Below, in pieces: positions 16,917 through 25,286 of a DNA stretch of 64,000 bases. The notes under the pieces are model-generated. The model made no database searches. It was not told where the DNA came from and worked only from the letters and a program-made list of their open reading frames with translations. Both the position numbers and the translations under genes were made by a program. The DNA comes from Acidobacteriota bacterium (lineage in GTDB: Bacteria; Acidobacteriota; Terriglobia; Terriglobales; Acidobacteriaceae): contig QIAM01000077.1 of the NCBI GenBank assembly GCA_003225555.1, positions 90,958 through 154,957 on the forward strand. The letters are read 5' to 3'. Numbering within the stretch: position 1 is the first letter of the stretch; every line of letters begins with the position of its first letter.

Positions 16917-19856
16917 CTAAAAGGCCTGTCCGATCGTGATGTAGTATTGGGTCGCGCTGATTCCTGGCACCGGGTTCAGATTTCTTCCCAGATCAAAGCG
17001 CACCGGACCGATCGGGGTCGAGTAACGCAAGCCGATTCCGACCGTATTGCTGTAGTTGTTCACAAAATTCTTGAAGTTGAGCGCGCTGTAGACATTCCCT
17101 CCGTCGTAGAAAACGACTCCACCCAGCGCCTTCATCAGGCCCAAAGGAAAGCGAACCTCAGAGTTCAGGATGAAAAGCTGCCTTCCTCCCACCGGAACCG
17201 TCACATTCACGCATCCAGACTGCCCTTGCAACACGTTGCAGAACGGCACCAGACGCTGCGGGCCGGCCTCATCAATGGGAAAGCCGCGCAAAGACGTTCC
17301 GCCTCCGGAGAAGTAAAGTTGGCTGGTGGGCACGAACCCTCCGGCAAAGGCCTTCGCCAGCCCGAGGCGAATGCTGTTTGCCAGTACGACAGAATGAAAT
17401 GGCTTGTAATACGCGTATTGCCCAAACAGCTTCGCGAAGGTCGCACTGGAGCCGAAGGCCGTGGGGGTGACTGCTAGGTTGAGGGTGGAATAAACGCCGC
17501 GGTGCGCGTCGAGCGGCTTGTCGCGCGTATCACGAATCAGAGTTCCCGACAGCGTCGAGAGTCGCACATGGCGATCCTTTTCGAGAACGAGTTCCGGCAC
17601 CAGCAAGTGTGACAGTGTGGTTTTGTTGAAGGCGTAGCGAAGCTGCAGTCGCGTATTCAGCCTCCGGCTTATCAGCCGCTCCACTTGAAACGAGAGCTCG
17701 CCCAGACCCGCTGTGAAAAGTGGATTCTCGCTCGTGCGTTCCATCGACAAGCTCGATAGCGAACTCCATTCCGAACCGATAAAGTGGGGCTGGGTATACG
17801 TGGTCAGCAGCCGCTGATCGAGCCGGGACAAGAGAATCGCGGCACTCGCGGTTTCGCCTAGTCCTCGCACGTTGCGACGGTTGAACTCAACCAATCCGCG
17901 GGGACTGGCAAACGTGGATTGGCTGGGCGCAATCTTGTTTCCTCCCAGGCCGATTCCCGGGCCGCCGCCGGGAATCGCGACCGTCCCTCCCGGAATGTTT
18001 CCGCCGCGGTGCGATACTTCGAATCCAAACCCGTACGTAAGCTCGTTACGCTTCGCCTCGTGTACTTTGACGAGTGCCATCTCGTCAGTCTGGTCTGTGA
18101 TGGGTTTTCGCGACCCTACGCTGGACCAGTCAAAAATGTTGAGGTCGTAGAGTCGGCTCTCTGCTTCCAGCATTTGTCCCCGCCGCATCGGCGTTTCCGG
18201 CGGAAGCTGCGCGGTTTTCCGAATCAGTGACAGCCGAGTCTGCTTTTGACCCAGGTACACCACTTCGCTGATGCGTACTAACTGGTGCTCGGTAATGGCA
18301 TAGGAGACGTTTACCCGATGAGGATCCCCCGCGCTACGGTTCACCGATACCTTGACAGCGGCGTTGAGGTAGCCATGGTTCAGGTAGGTTGCTGAAATCC
18401 GGTTACGATCCTCAGCCAACTTTCGCGGAGAAAAGGGTGCGCCTGCGTGGAGCTGGAAACCCACGGGGGCGGTCAGTTTGTCGTATTCGACGTTCTGATT
18501 GCCTCTAACCTGCACATCCTCGACCAGGGTCTGGGGGCCTTCTTGAACATCGAAGGCCACGTCGATTTTCGGCTCATGATCGACCACTCGCGGCGTGACC
18601 TTTACGTCTTCATAGCCTCGATCGCGGTACACCGCCTGAATGTTGTCCGCACTCTGCTTCAGCAATTTCTGACTAAGGCTGCCGTGAGTCCAGATGTGCG
18701 ATTTCTTCACCCTTACCTGCGCGCTCAATTCCTTGTCAGATAGTTCATGATTCCCATGAAAGATCATGCGATCGACTTTGTGCTTCTTGCCGCGATCGAT
18801 CTGATAGACCACCAGGATCTGTTCCGGTTCGCGCTCAAATTTTGTGCTGACCTTGACGTCGTAGAATCCCCTCTTCTGGAAATAGTCGATGAGGTTACGT
18901 TGTCCTTCGTCCACCAGATCCTGATCGACCGCGCCTTCGGAGTAAATCGGGATGAGCTTCTTCCTCTGCCGTCCCGTCAGAAACGGAATGACTGTGAGCT
19001 TCGCGCCAGTGGTTTGGACCTTAACCACTGGCCCGACCTCCACCTTGAAAGACACATCCACCCGATTGTTCTCGGGGTGATATTGCGGAGGATTCTCCTG
19101 AATGCTGCCGGCGAGCCGGTGTTGGCTGACGAGCACTCTCTTCATCAATGCCGTCGCGGCGCTGATCCGCTCGGGAGTATAGGGTCTTCCCGGTTTGAGC
19201 AGAGCTCCGGTTAAACGAGCGCGAAGCCCCCTTGCTGCGCGGAGCAGGCGCGAGCTCTGCGGCTCCGGGGCTCCCACAACATTCACCGAGCCAATTCGCG
19301 CCTGTTTTCCCATCTCCGCCACGAAGCTGACATTCACGAGTTGATGTGTGTCATCGATCTGCGGTTCAGCGTGCACTTTGGACTGGAAATACCCATTTCT
19401 GTGAAGAAAATCGTGCAGCGCATTCTCGGACACCGGAATCCGAGCTGGATCGTAGGGGTCTTCGTCAGGAAGGTCGACTACCTGCAGCAGACGCGTGTAT
19501 GAAAAGTATTTTCCGACCCCAGGAAAATCCGTTACGCCTAGGTACCACGCCGGTTCCAGGACGAAGTTGATGCGAAGCCCTTGAATTTCCGGCACGACGT
19601 TGATCTGAACCTTTTCGAAGTTCCCCTTTTGCTGGAGTGCGGCAGCGCTCTCTTCGACTTGCTTCTGAGAATAGGGCTCCCCAGCCTTTTGGGTTACGAC
19701 TGAGAGAAAAGGTGCCAGGTCACGATGCGGATTCGCGACGAGCGAGACCCTGCTTACGGTTTGTCCCTCATACGCCGCCTGGGGGCCGGGTGGCGCAAGT
19801 TGCGCCAATGCTGCGGCTCCGCTGAATAGTACAAACAGGAATAAGAACCCGCGCAT
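16917..19856 (-). CDS. BamA/TamA-family outer-membrane assembly factor
   Basis: An Omp85-superfamily protein of about 979 residues. The N-terminal signal peptide MRGFLFLFVLFSGAAALAQ decides the ATG start at 19856; an upstream TTG at 19886 is open but unlikely. Several POTRA domains follow (repeats such as DYFQKRGFYDVKVSTKFE, VYRDRGYEDVKVTPRVV and TYLNHGYLNAAVKVSV), then a 16-strand-type barrel including the FSGGGTSLRGFPIDEAGPQ loop that corresponds to the conserved lid-lock loop of Omp85 proteins, and a C-terminal Phe (TIGQAF). It is encoded directly upstream of the TamB-like gene. It is likely the TamA-like partner and not the essential BamA, but the sequence alone does not settle this. Confidence 0.9.
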   Translation of the reverse strand: MRGFLFLFVLFSGAAALAQLAPPGPQAAYEGQTVSRVSLVANPHRDLAPFLSVVTQKAGEPYSQKQVEESAAALQQKGNFEKVQINVVPEIQGLRINFVLEPAWYLGVTDFPGVGKYFSYTRLLQVVDLPDEDPYDPARIPVSENALHDFLHRNGYFQSKVHAEPQIDDTHQLVNVSFVAEMGKQARIGSVNVVGAPEPQSSRLLRAARGLRARLTGALLKPGRPYTPERISAATALMKRVLVSQHRLAGSIQENPPQYHPENNRVDVSFKVEVGPVVKVQTTGAKLTVIPFLTGRQRKKLIPIYSEGAVDQDLVDEGQRNLIDYFQKRGFYDVKVSTKFEREPEQILVVYQIDRGKKHKVDRMIFHGNHELSDKELSAQVRVKKSHIWTHGSLSQKLLKQSADNIQAVYRDRGYEDVKVTPRVVDHEPKIDVAFDVQEGPQTLVEDVQVRGNQNVEYDKLTAPVGFQLHAGAPFSPRKLAEDRNRISATYLNHGYLNAAVKVSVNRSAGDPHRVNVSYAITEHQLVRISEVVYLGQKQTRLSLIRKTAQLPPETPMRRGQMLEAESRLYDLNIFDWSSVGSRKPITDQTDEMALVKVHEAKRNELTYGFGFEVSHRGGNIPGGTVAIPGGGPGIGLGGNKIAPSQSTFASPRGLVEFNRRNVRGLGETASAAILLSRLDQRLLTTYTQPHFIGSEWSSLSSLSMERTSENPLFTAGLGELSFQVERLISRRLNTRLQLRYAFNKTTLSHLLVPELVLEKDRHVRLSTLSGTLIRDTRDKPLDAHRGVYSTLNLAVTPTAFGSSATFAKLFGQYAYYKPFHSVVLANSIRLGLAKAFAGGFVPTSQLYFSGGGTSLRGFPIDEAGPQRLVPFCNVLQGQSGCVNVTVPVGGRQLFILNSEVRFPLGLMKALGGVVFYDGGNVYSALNFKNFVNNYSNTVGIGLRYSTPIGPVRFDLGRNLNPVPGISATQYYITIGQAF

Positions 19857-19956
19857 AAGAATGCCATGAACCCACAGCGCTCGCAAAAGTGCCTATCTGT
19901 GATGCTCTTGATGGCAGGGAAGTTGTCGGTACGGGAAATTCGGGAGATACGTGGTT

Positions 19957-22149
19957 TCACGAAACGATGGTGACGATTTCTATCTCACTTCGAGTGTCTT
20001 TCTTTTGCACCAGAACAGTGTCATTCCTTCTTTCCAGAAACAGGTCGACGCACACGTTTCCGCAGCGCAGGCCGTCAATCGCGAGCTGTGGAATGCCATC
20101 CGGCAAGCACGGATGATCGAACATGATCTGCTGGTGTTCGGCGTCAATTGAGATGCCGAGACATGCTTGCAGAATCAGAAACGGCGCCGCCGCCGCCCAA
20201 GCCTGCGGGGAGCAAGCCACCGGATAAAGCGTGGGACCTTCCCCCGGACGACGGTCGAGACCGCAGAAGAGCTCCGGAAGGCGGTGCAACTCCACCATGC
20301 TGCTCAGATCGAGGAGCCCTAGCAGAATCCGCCCCGACAGCTTCTTGAAGCCGTATCTTGCCAGCCCGCAGGCGACCAGCGAATTGTCATGCGGCCAAAT
20401 CGACCCGTTGTGATACGAAAGCGGGTTGTATCTCACTTCCCTCGATGCGACCGTGCGCACGCCCCATCCGCTGAAAGATTCGGGACTGAGCAGGGTCTCC
20501 GCAACTCGCCGGGCGCGTTCGAGCGAGGCGATTCCGGTGTACAGGCAATGCCCGGCATTTGACGTGCGCACCTGGCAGGCACGCTTCCGCCCGTCCAGAG
20601 CGAGGGCGTACGTCGAGAGCTCTTCACACCAGAACTGCTCCTCAAATCTCTCGCGCAGTTCGTCAGCTTGTGCGTGCAGAGCACCGGCTTTGCCGGAGTC
20701 GCCCAGTACCAGGCACAATTCCGCCGCCGCCAATTTTGCTGCGTATACATACCCCTGCACTTCACAGAGGGCAATCGGAGCCTCGGCAAGACTCCCATCG
20801 GCATGGAAGATGGAATCGTCAGAGTCCTTCCAACCCTGCTGCACCAGGCCCTTCGTTGAGTGCCGCGCGTATTCCACAAAACCATCGCCATCGCTGTCCC
20901 CGAAGTTATCAATCCACTCCAAGGCGCGCTCAACGTGAGGGAAAATTCTCTGTATGAACTGGCGATCGGCCGTGCGCTCGTAGTACGCGCCCGCAAGCAT
21001 TACGAAGAGGGCAGTCGCATCCACGCTGCCGTAGTAGCGGCCAAACGGAACCTCACCCAGCGCTGCCATCTCTCCACTCCGCATCTCATGCAAGATCTTT
21101 CCCGGTTCCGCGTCGCTTGCGGGATCGATCTTCGTCGCCTGCATCGCGGCCAGACACTCCAGAACTCCCCTCGCGATCGCCGGATTCAGCCACAACGTTT
21201 GCAGAGCGGTGATGATCCCATCTCTGCCAAAGACCGTGCTGAACCAAGGCACGCCGGCGTAGGGATAGTTCGGCTCAGGATTTCCCACCATCATCATCTG
21301 CACGTCCGCGATGGAACGACTGATCCAGTCGGAAAACCGCGAATTGGAGCTGTACAGACGTGGAAAGGCGCCGCCGGCCGTCTCCAACTCCCGATGCGCG
21401 GCGCTAATTGCCGCCGAATACCCAATCGAGTTCCGCGATCCACCGTTTCGAGAGCCATCGTCCCGCGAACCATCGCTGTCGCATGAAACCAATAGATGAA
21501 AGCTGGCGCGTTCCTTGGATCTCAGTGCAACCTCGTACTCCAGTTCACCGTCACTCGTGCGGGCGGGCGCCGGATCCGACTGCAGAAGGGTCCGTCTTAC
21601 GACTCCATCCAGCCCCTCGTACGAGAGCAACACCGAGGCATTCTCGACTTTCGTGGATAGTCTTTTTCCTCTCTTCTCCCGGTGAATGCCGCGCACTTCG
21701 AAGATGTCAGCGAAGTCCGCATCAAACGTGATACGGAAAGGAACGAACAAGTCGGAGAGCCCATGATTTACAAACAGGAACTCCTCATAACAACTCTTCT
21801 TCCAGAGGAATCTTGATCGCAGCAAATGCAGAGTGCCACGCGGGATTACTACCTCCTGATATCGCGAGACGTCCAGATTCGCGAGGTCGGCGGAAAAAAG
21901 GAAGTTGTTCGTTTCCACCGTCGAGCTGAGCAACAAAGGCGGAGTCCGCCACAGGTGGGCCTTCAGCTGCGACAGGTGTCGCGTGCCTTCAACGAACAAT
22001 CCCTGTTCGCCTAAACCGCCGGGTTGCACGTCTCCCAGGCGGTCGAACACGAAGAATGTTCTGCCGTACTTGAGAACACGCGCCCGGTCGTCGACCGGTG
22101 ATAAAGGTGTAGCTATGTAGTAGTGCTGGGTGACGCCAGCTCTGTCCAA
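19957..22149 (-). CDS. Amylo-alpha-1,6-glucosidase (glycogen debranching) family protein
   Basis: A protein of about 730 residues with an N-terminal beta-sandwich domain (DDRARVLKYGRTFFVFDRLGDVQPGGLGEQGLFVEGTRHLS, GDE_N-like) and a C-terminal alpha/alpha toroid with PWFSTVFGRDGIITALQTLWLNP, NWIDNFGDSDGDGFVEY-like and NPLSYHNGSIWPHDNSLVACGLARYG motifs. These proteins hydrolyse alpha-1,6 or related glucosidic bonds in glycogen or stored glucans. Conserved sequence begins just after a TTG at 22149 preceded by GGAG, so I choose that start; it overlaps the end of the upstream glycosyltransferase by 37 bases, indicating translational coupling. The longer open frame to 22272 lacks homologous-looking sequence. 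Confidence 0.82.
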   Translation of the reverse strand: MDRAGVTQHYYIATPLSPVDDRARVLKYGRTFFVFDRLGDVQPGGLGEQGLFVEGTRHLSQLKAHLWRTPPLLLSSTVETNNFLFSADLANLDVSRYQEVVIPRGTLHLLRSRFLWKKSCYEEFLFVNHGLSDLFVPFRITFDADFADIFEVRGIHREKRGKRLSTKVENASVLLSYEGLDGVVRRTLLQSDPAPARTSDGELEYEVALRSKERASFHLLVSCDSDGSRDDGSRNGGSRNSIGYSAAISAAHRELETAGGAFPRLYSSNSRFSDWISRSIADVQMMMVGNPEPNYPYAGVPWFSTVFGRDGIITALQTLWLNPAIARGVLECLAAMQATKIDPASDAEPGKILHEMRSGEMAALGEVPFGRYYGSVDATALFVMLAGAYYERTADRQFIQRIFPHVERALEWIDNFGDSDGDGFVEYARHSTKGLVQQGWKDSDDSIFHADGSLAEAPIALCEVQGYVYAAKLAAAELCLVLGDSGKAGALHAQADELRERFEEQFWCEELSTYALALDGRKRACQVRTSNAGHCLYTGIASLERARRVAETLLSPESFSGWGVRTVASREVRYNPLSYHNGSIWPHDNSLVACGLARYGFKKLSGRILLGLLDLSSMVELHRLPELFCGLDRRPGEGPTLYPVACSPQAWAAAAPFLILQACLGISIDAEHQQIMFDHPCLPDGIPQLAIDGLRCGNVCVDLFLERRNDTVLVQKKDTRSEIEIVTIVS

Positions 22150-23210
22150 CTCAAGACTCCGTCTTCCACAGTGAGTGCCGGTGACTTCCCTCGGACCAGC
22201 CGATCGTAAATGCCGAGGTATTCCCGAGCCATCCGCTCGTCCGAAAAATGCAGTTCGAAGTGGTTGCGGCATTCTTGCCGGTCAATCTCTCCGAGTTTGC
22301 CCACGGCCTCAACCGCTCCATCAATATCTGGCACAATGAATCCCATGACTCCGTTGCTAATGATCTCTGGAACCGAACCGCAGGGATAAGCAATCACCGG
22401 GGTCCCGCAAGCCATAGCTTCTATCATTACGATGCCGAAAGGTTCCGGCCAGTTGATCGGAAACAAAAGCGCAGCTGCATCGCCAAGAAACGCAGCCTTA
22501 TCGTCGTTGCCGATCTCGCCCACGAATTCCACAGATGGATCATCCAGCATTCGACGAATGACACTGTCGAAGTAGGCCTGGTCGGCGCGATCAACTTTCG
22601 CGGCGACCTTTAGCAGCATGCCGCGGCGTTGGGCAATTTCGATTGCCTGGTCCAATCCCTTTTCCGGTGAGATTCGCCCCAGAAAGGCGAGGTACTGGCC
22701 ATCTCCGCCTCCCAGTTGCAGGCACGTTCGCGGCATCCCATGATGGACTGTTCCCTGCCAGTTTACCCAAGGTAGAGGGGTGCGCTGGGCATCTGATATG
22801 GAGACTAGCGGCAACTCACGGAAGTGTTGATAGAGCGGAACCAGATCGGGAATGTCGAGTCGTCCATGCAGCGTTGAAACGCATGCAACGTCCGTTCTCC
22901 GGCTCAACGGAAAGTGCAAGTAGTCCACATGAAAATGAATGATGTCGAAATCTGCGGCTTCACTGAATACCTGTTCGACCATGAGCACATGATGAGCCAC
23001 CGGGTCTTTACATTCTCGGTCAAGACGTAATGCCCTGCGGCAGGCAGGGACAAGGCGTGCATTAGTTACCGAATCGCCGCTGGCAAACAGTGTGACCTCG
23101 TGCCCCATGCGCACGAGTTCTTCGGTCAACCACGAGACGACTCGTTCCGTGCCACCGTAAAGACGCGGTGGGACACTTTCAAAGAGTGGCGCTACTTGGG
23201 CGATTCTCAT
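22113..23210 (-). CDS. GT4-family glycosyltransferase
   Basis: A 365-residue GT-B fold enzyme. The N-terminal acceptor lobe begins MRIAQVAPLFESVPPRLYGGTERVV, and the C-terminal nucleotide-sugar lobe shows LGRISPEKGLDQAIEIA, FVGEIGNDDKAAFLGDAAALLFPI and the E-x7-E motif in PEPFGIVMIEAMACGTPVIAY. This is the family of glycogen synthases and alpha-mannosyl/glucosyl transferases. Pairing and overlap with the debranching-type gene suggest a joint role in storage or trehalose-type glucan metabolism. The exact donor and acceptor are not determinable. Confidence 0.9.
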   Translation of the reverse strand: MRIAQVAPLFESVPPRLYGGTERVVSWLTEELVRMGHEVTLFASGDSVTNARLVPACRRALRLDRECKDPVAHHVLMVEQVFSEAADFDIIHFHVDYLHFPLSRRTDVACVSTLHGRLDIPDLVPLYQHFRELPLVSISDAQRTPLPWVNWQGTVHHGMPRTCLQLGGGDGQYLAFLGRISPEKGLDQAIEIAQRRGMLLKVAAKVDRADQAYFDSVIRRMLDDPSVEFVGEIGNDDKAAFLGDAAALLFPINWPEPFGIVMIEAMACGTPVIAYPCGSVPEIISNGVMGFIVPDIDGAVEAVGKLGEIDRQECRNHFELHFSDERMAREYLGIYDRLVRGKSPALTVEDGVLSWTELASPSTTT

Positions 23211-23455
23211 CGGCTTCTATCAGACGAACGACTTTTGTCTTCACGCTCCAGTACGAAAAAAATCACAGGCAATGGTTAGCAAGAACGATAAACGGCAAGG
23301 CGGTTGGAGTTCTATCAGGTAGGACCTGTAGCAAAGTGATCATGCGCTCGTAGACAGAGATTGGATTACGACTGAGGAATTATTTCAGCGCGAGCACAGT
23401 GTCGCTGACAAACAAAATAGCTGGACCCAGCAGTGCTATACGGCATCCACTTTTC

Positions 23456-24087
23456 TCACTCCACAGACTTGCTGCTACCGACTCTCTGCACAATTTCCGC
23501 CGTGGCCCGGCGTCCGCTGGCGATTGCCCCATGAACCGTGCCATTGTTCCCCGAGACATCGCTTGCCTCGCCTGCAAAAAACAAGGTATCTTCCACTGGA
23601 CGCCCCAGTTCCTCCTGCGCTCCGTCTGCCCGGACTTTGCCGTAGCTGTAAGCCCCCCGGGAAAAAGGATCGGTCCGCCAATCGTGAAGGTACGCAGCCT
23701 CAAGCCGCCGCGCCAAATCTTGGACGCTGAGACCAAGCAGTCGTCCCAACGTCTCTAAACTTCGTTCCACTACAAAGTCACGACTCTTGCCCGAAAGCCG
23801 CTCCGCCGAACGGAACGGTGCCACCCGGTAATGATGTGGAGTTTTTCTGGCATTCTCGTCCACCACGTCGGGAACCATTCGTCACGCGACAAGAGAAAGC
23901 TCATCTCGGAAAGAGTTTTCGACTTCGCGGGAGAGATGGTTTCCCAGAACCGCTCCCGAAAACGAAGCACCACGCGGATGACCCTTCCCATCTCGAGCTT
24001 TTTTATCGCCTCAACTTTGCGCGGCGGCAATGCTGGAACGAACTCGACCGCACCAACTTCTCCCGGTGCAGTTTGCAGCACGGCCAA
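23456..24087 (-). pseudogene. Flavin amine oxidase remnant (C-terminal half, frameshifted)
   Basis: Two frames read as one FAD-dependent amine oxidase. The first (24087 to about 23821) contains EAIKKLEMGRVIRVVLRFRERFWE and LHIITGW. The second (about 23820 to 23456) continues with SAERLSGKSRDFVVE and ends with the FAD-binding C-terminal motif LFFAGEASDVSGNNGTVHGA. One lost base near 23820 explains the switch. The N-terminal roughly 250 residues, including the dinucleotide-binding GxGxxG, are missing: homology stops at about 24085, where a DNA ligase fragment begins on the other strand. It is not functional as an oxidase. Confidence 0.75.
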
Positions 24088-24544
24088 ACGGCGCGACCTA
24101 CCCTATCAGAGCGGCGACCGCACCGGCATGCAGAAGATCAAGCGCCAGCGCACTGCGGATTGCGTTGTCGGAGGCTTCCGCTACCTTGAAAAGCAGCCGC
24201 TGGTCGGCTCTCTGCTACTTGGCCTCTACAACGACGAAGGCCAACTCGATCACGTCGGATTCACCTCTTCGATTCCGGCGAAAGATCGCCCTGCACTGAC
24301 TAGGAAGCTCAAGAAGATAATCAAGCCGCCCGGCTTCACCGGGAAAGCCCCCGGTGGTCCCAACCGCTGGAGCACGAAACGCTCCTCCGAATGGAAGCCG
24401 CTCGATCCTAAGCTGGTGGCAGAAGTCCAATTCGATCATTTCACTGGAGGGCGTTTCCGGCACGGCACCAAGTTGCTTCGCTGGTGTCCTGAAAAATCTC
24501 CTGAAGACTGCACTTTGCGGCAGGTGCAACGCGAAAACGCGTGA
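24083..24544 (+). pseudogene. ATP-dependent DNA ligase remnant (C-terminal part)
   Basis: In this frame the sequence begins with AKRRDLPYQSGDRTGMQKIK, which corresponds to the late nucleotidyltransferase motifs. It runs through RTADCVVGGFRY (motif V region) and an OB-fold tail (VGSLLLGLYNDEGQLDHVGFTSS, FTGGRFRHGTKLLRW), as in LigD-like or stand-alone ATP-dependent ligases. The adenylation domain with the catalytic lysine is absent, and there is no start codon or ribosome site at the beginning of homology. The fragment abuts the truncated amine oxidase on its left and a HAD remnant on its right. A ligase role is not possible for this piece. Confidence 0.7.
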
Positions 24545-24604
24545 CCATGTCAGCACATGCTCATACACGCTGTCCACCAGGGTGCCATCAAGGTCAAACA
24601 GCAT
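24540..24604 (-). pseudogene. HAD phosphatase N-terminal remnant
   Basis: About 20 residues, MLFDLDGTLVDSVYEHVLTW, read leftward; this is the DxDGT nucleophile motif that starts HAD-family phosphatases such as phosphoglycolate phosphatase. Immediately afterwards the frame runs into the reverse strand of the ligase remnant, so the rest of the gene has been lost. Confidence 0.6.
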
Positions 24605-24719
24605 TGCTGGGAGATTGGGGGAGCATTGCGCGGTGCGAGGGCTGGACAGATCCTCAACCTGCGGGCTGTGTCCGGCCCTTGGTGAGTGTTTTCGATGGGC
24701 CAACTGAGAGTGCAACCGC

Positions 24720-24944
24720 CTAGGCGGCCTTCTTACGCGGAACCTTCGCGCCTTTTTTGCGAGCTTCGGACAGGCCGATCGCAATCGCCTGCTTCCGGCT
24801 TTTGACTGTGCCGCCCTTTCCTCCCTTGCCTGACTTCAGCGTGCCACGCTTCTTTCTGCGCATCGCGCTCGCTACCGTCTTGCTTGCGCCCTTGCTGTAT
24901 TTCCGTCCGCTCGATTTTCTTCCTGAACGTTTCGTAGCTGCCAT
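24720..24944 (-). CDS. Small basic Lys/Arg/Ser-rich protein (DUF6496-like)
   Basis: A 74-residue, extremely basic protein. It opens MAATKRSGRKSSGRKYSKGASKTVASAMRRKKRGTL and ends with KSRKQAIAIGLSEARKKGAKVPRKK. The conserved tail KSRKQAIAIGLSEARKKGA is what I know from DUF6496-type proteins, possibly nucleic-acid-binding. The ATG at 24944 has GGAG about 9 bases upstream and is preferred to the GTG/ATG at 24998, whose extra residues look unrelated. It lies beside the gene-fragment mosaic but is intact. Confidence 0.75.
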   Translation of the reverse strand: MAATKRSGRKSSGRKYSKGASKTVASAMRRKKRGTLKSGKGGKGGTVKSRKQAIAIGLSEARKKGAKVPRKKAA

Positions 24945-25066
24945 TCGAATTCCGCTCCTGACTAGGTTAGTTGGGAAAGCATTCGCCGGGGTTGTCAAGG
25001 CCTAGAGATTAGCGGGGCGGGCAAAACGTACGCTCAAACAGACGGGTCGGTGCAAGTCTCCCCTTG

Positions 25067-25192
25067 TCACACAGAATGATGCATCCAGAGGATTGTCGCC
25101 CCGATAAAGCTAAGCAGGGAAACGAGCAACAACGCGATCGTCCACCAGTCGATGCTCTGTGTCTTTGGGCTCACAAAGAACTCGCGCAACAT
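25067..25192 (-). CDS. 41-residue single-pass membrane peptide
   Basis: An open frame of 41 codons plus stop, reading MLREFFVSPKTQSIDWW and then a hydrophobic helix (TIALLLVSLLSFIGATILW) and MHHSV. It has GGGAG seven bases upstream of the ATG. The single transmembrane helix and good ribosome site make it a plausible real small protein. No family is recognised. It precedes the leftward DUF6496-like gene by 122 bases. Confidence 0.5.
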   Translation of the reverse strand: MLREFFVSPKTQSIDWWTIALLLVSLLSFIGATILWMHHSV

Positions 25193-25286
25193 TGACGGCT
25201 CCCAGTCGGCACAATTTCTTACAATCACTCAATATCGGTCTGACGGTACCATACGATCATCCGTCAGCGTGATTCAAGATAACTCT

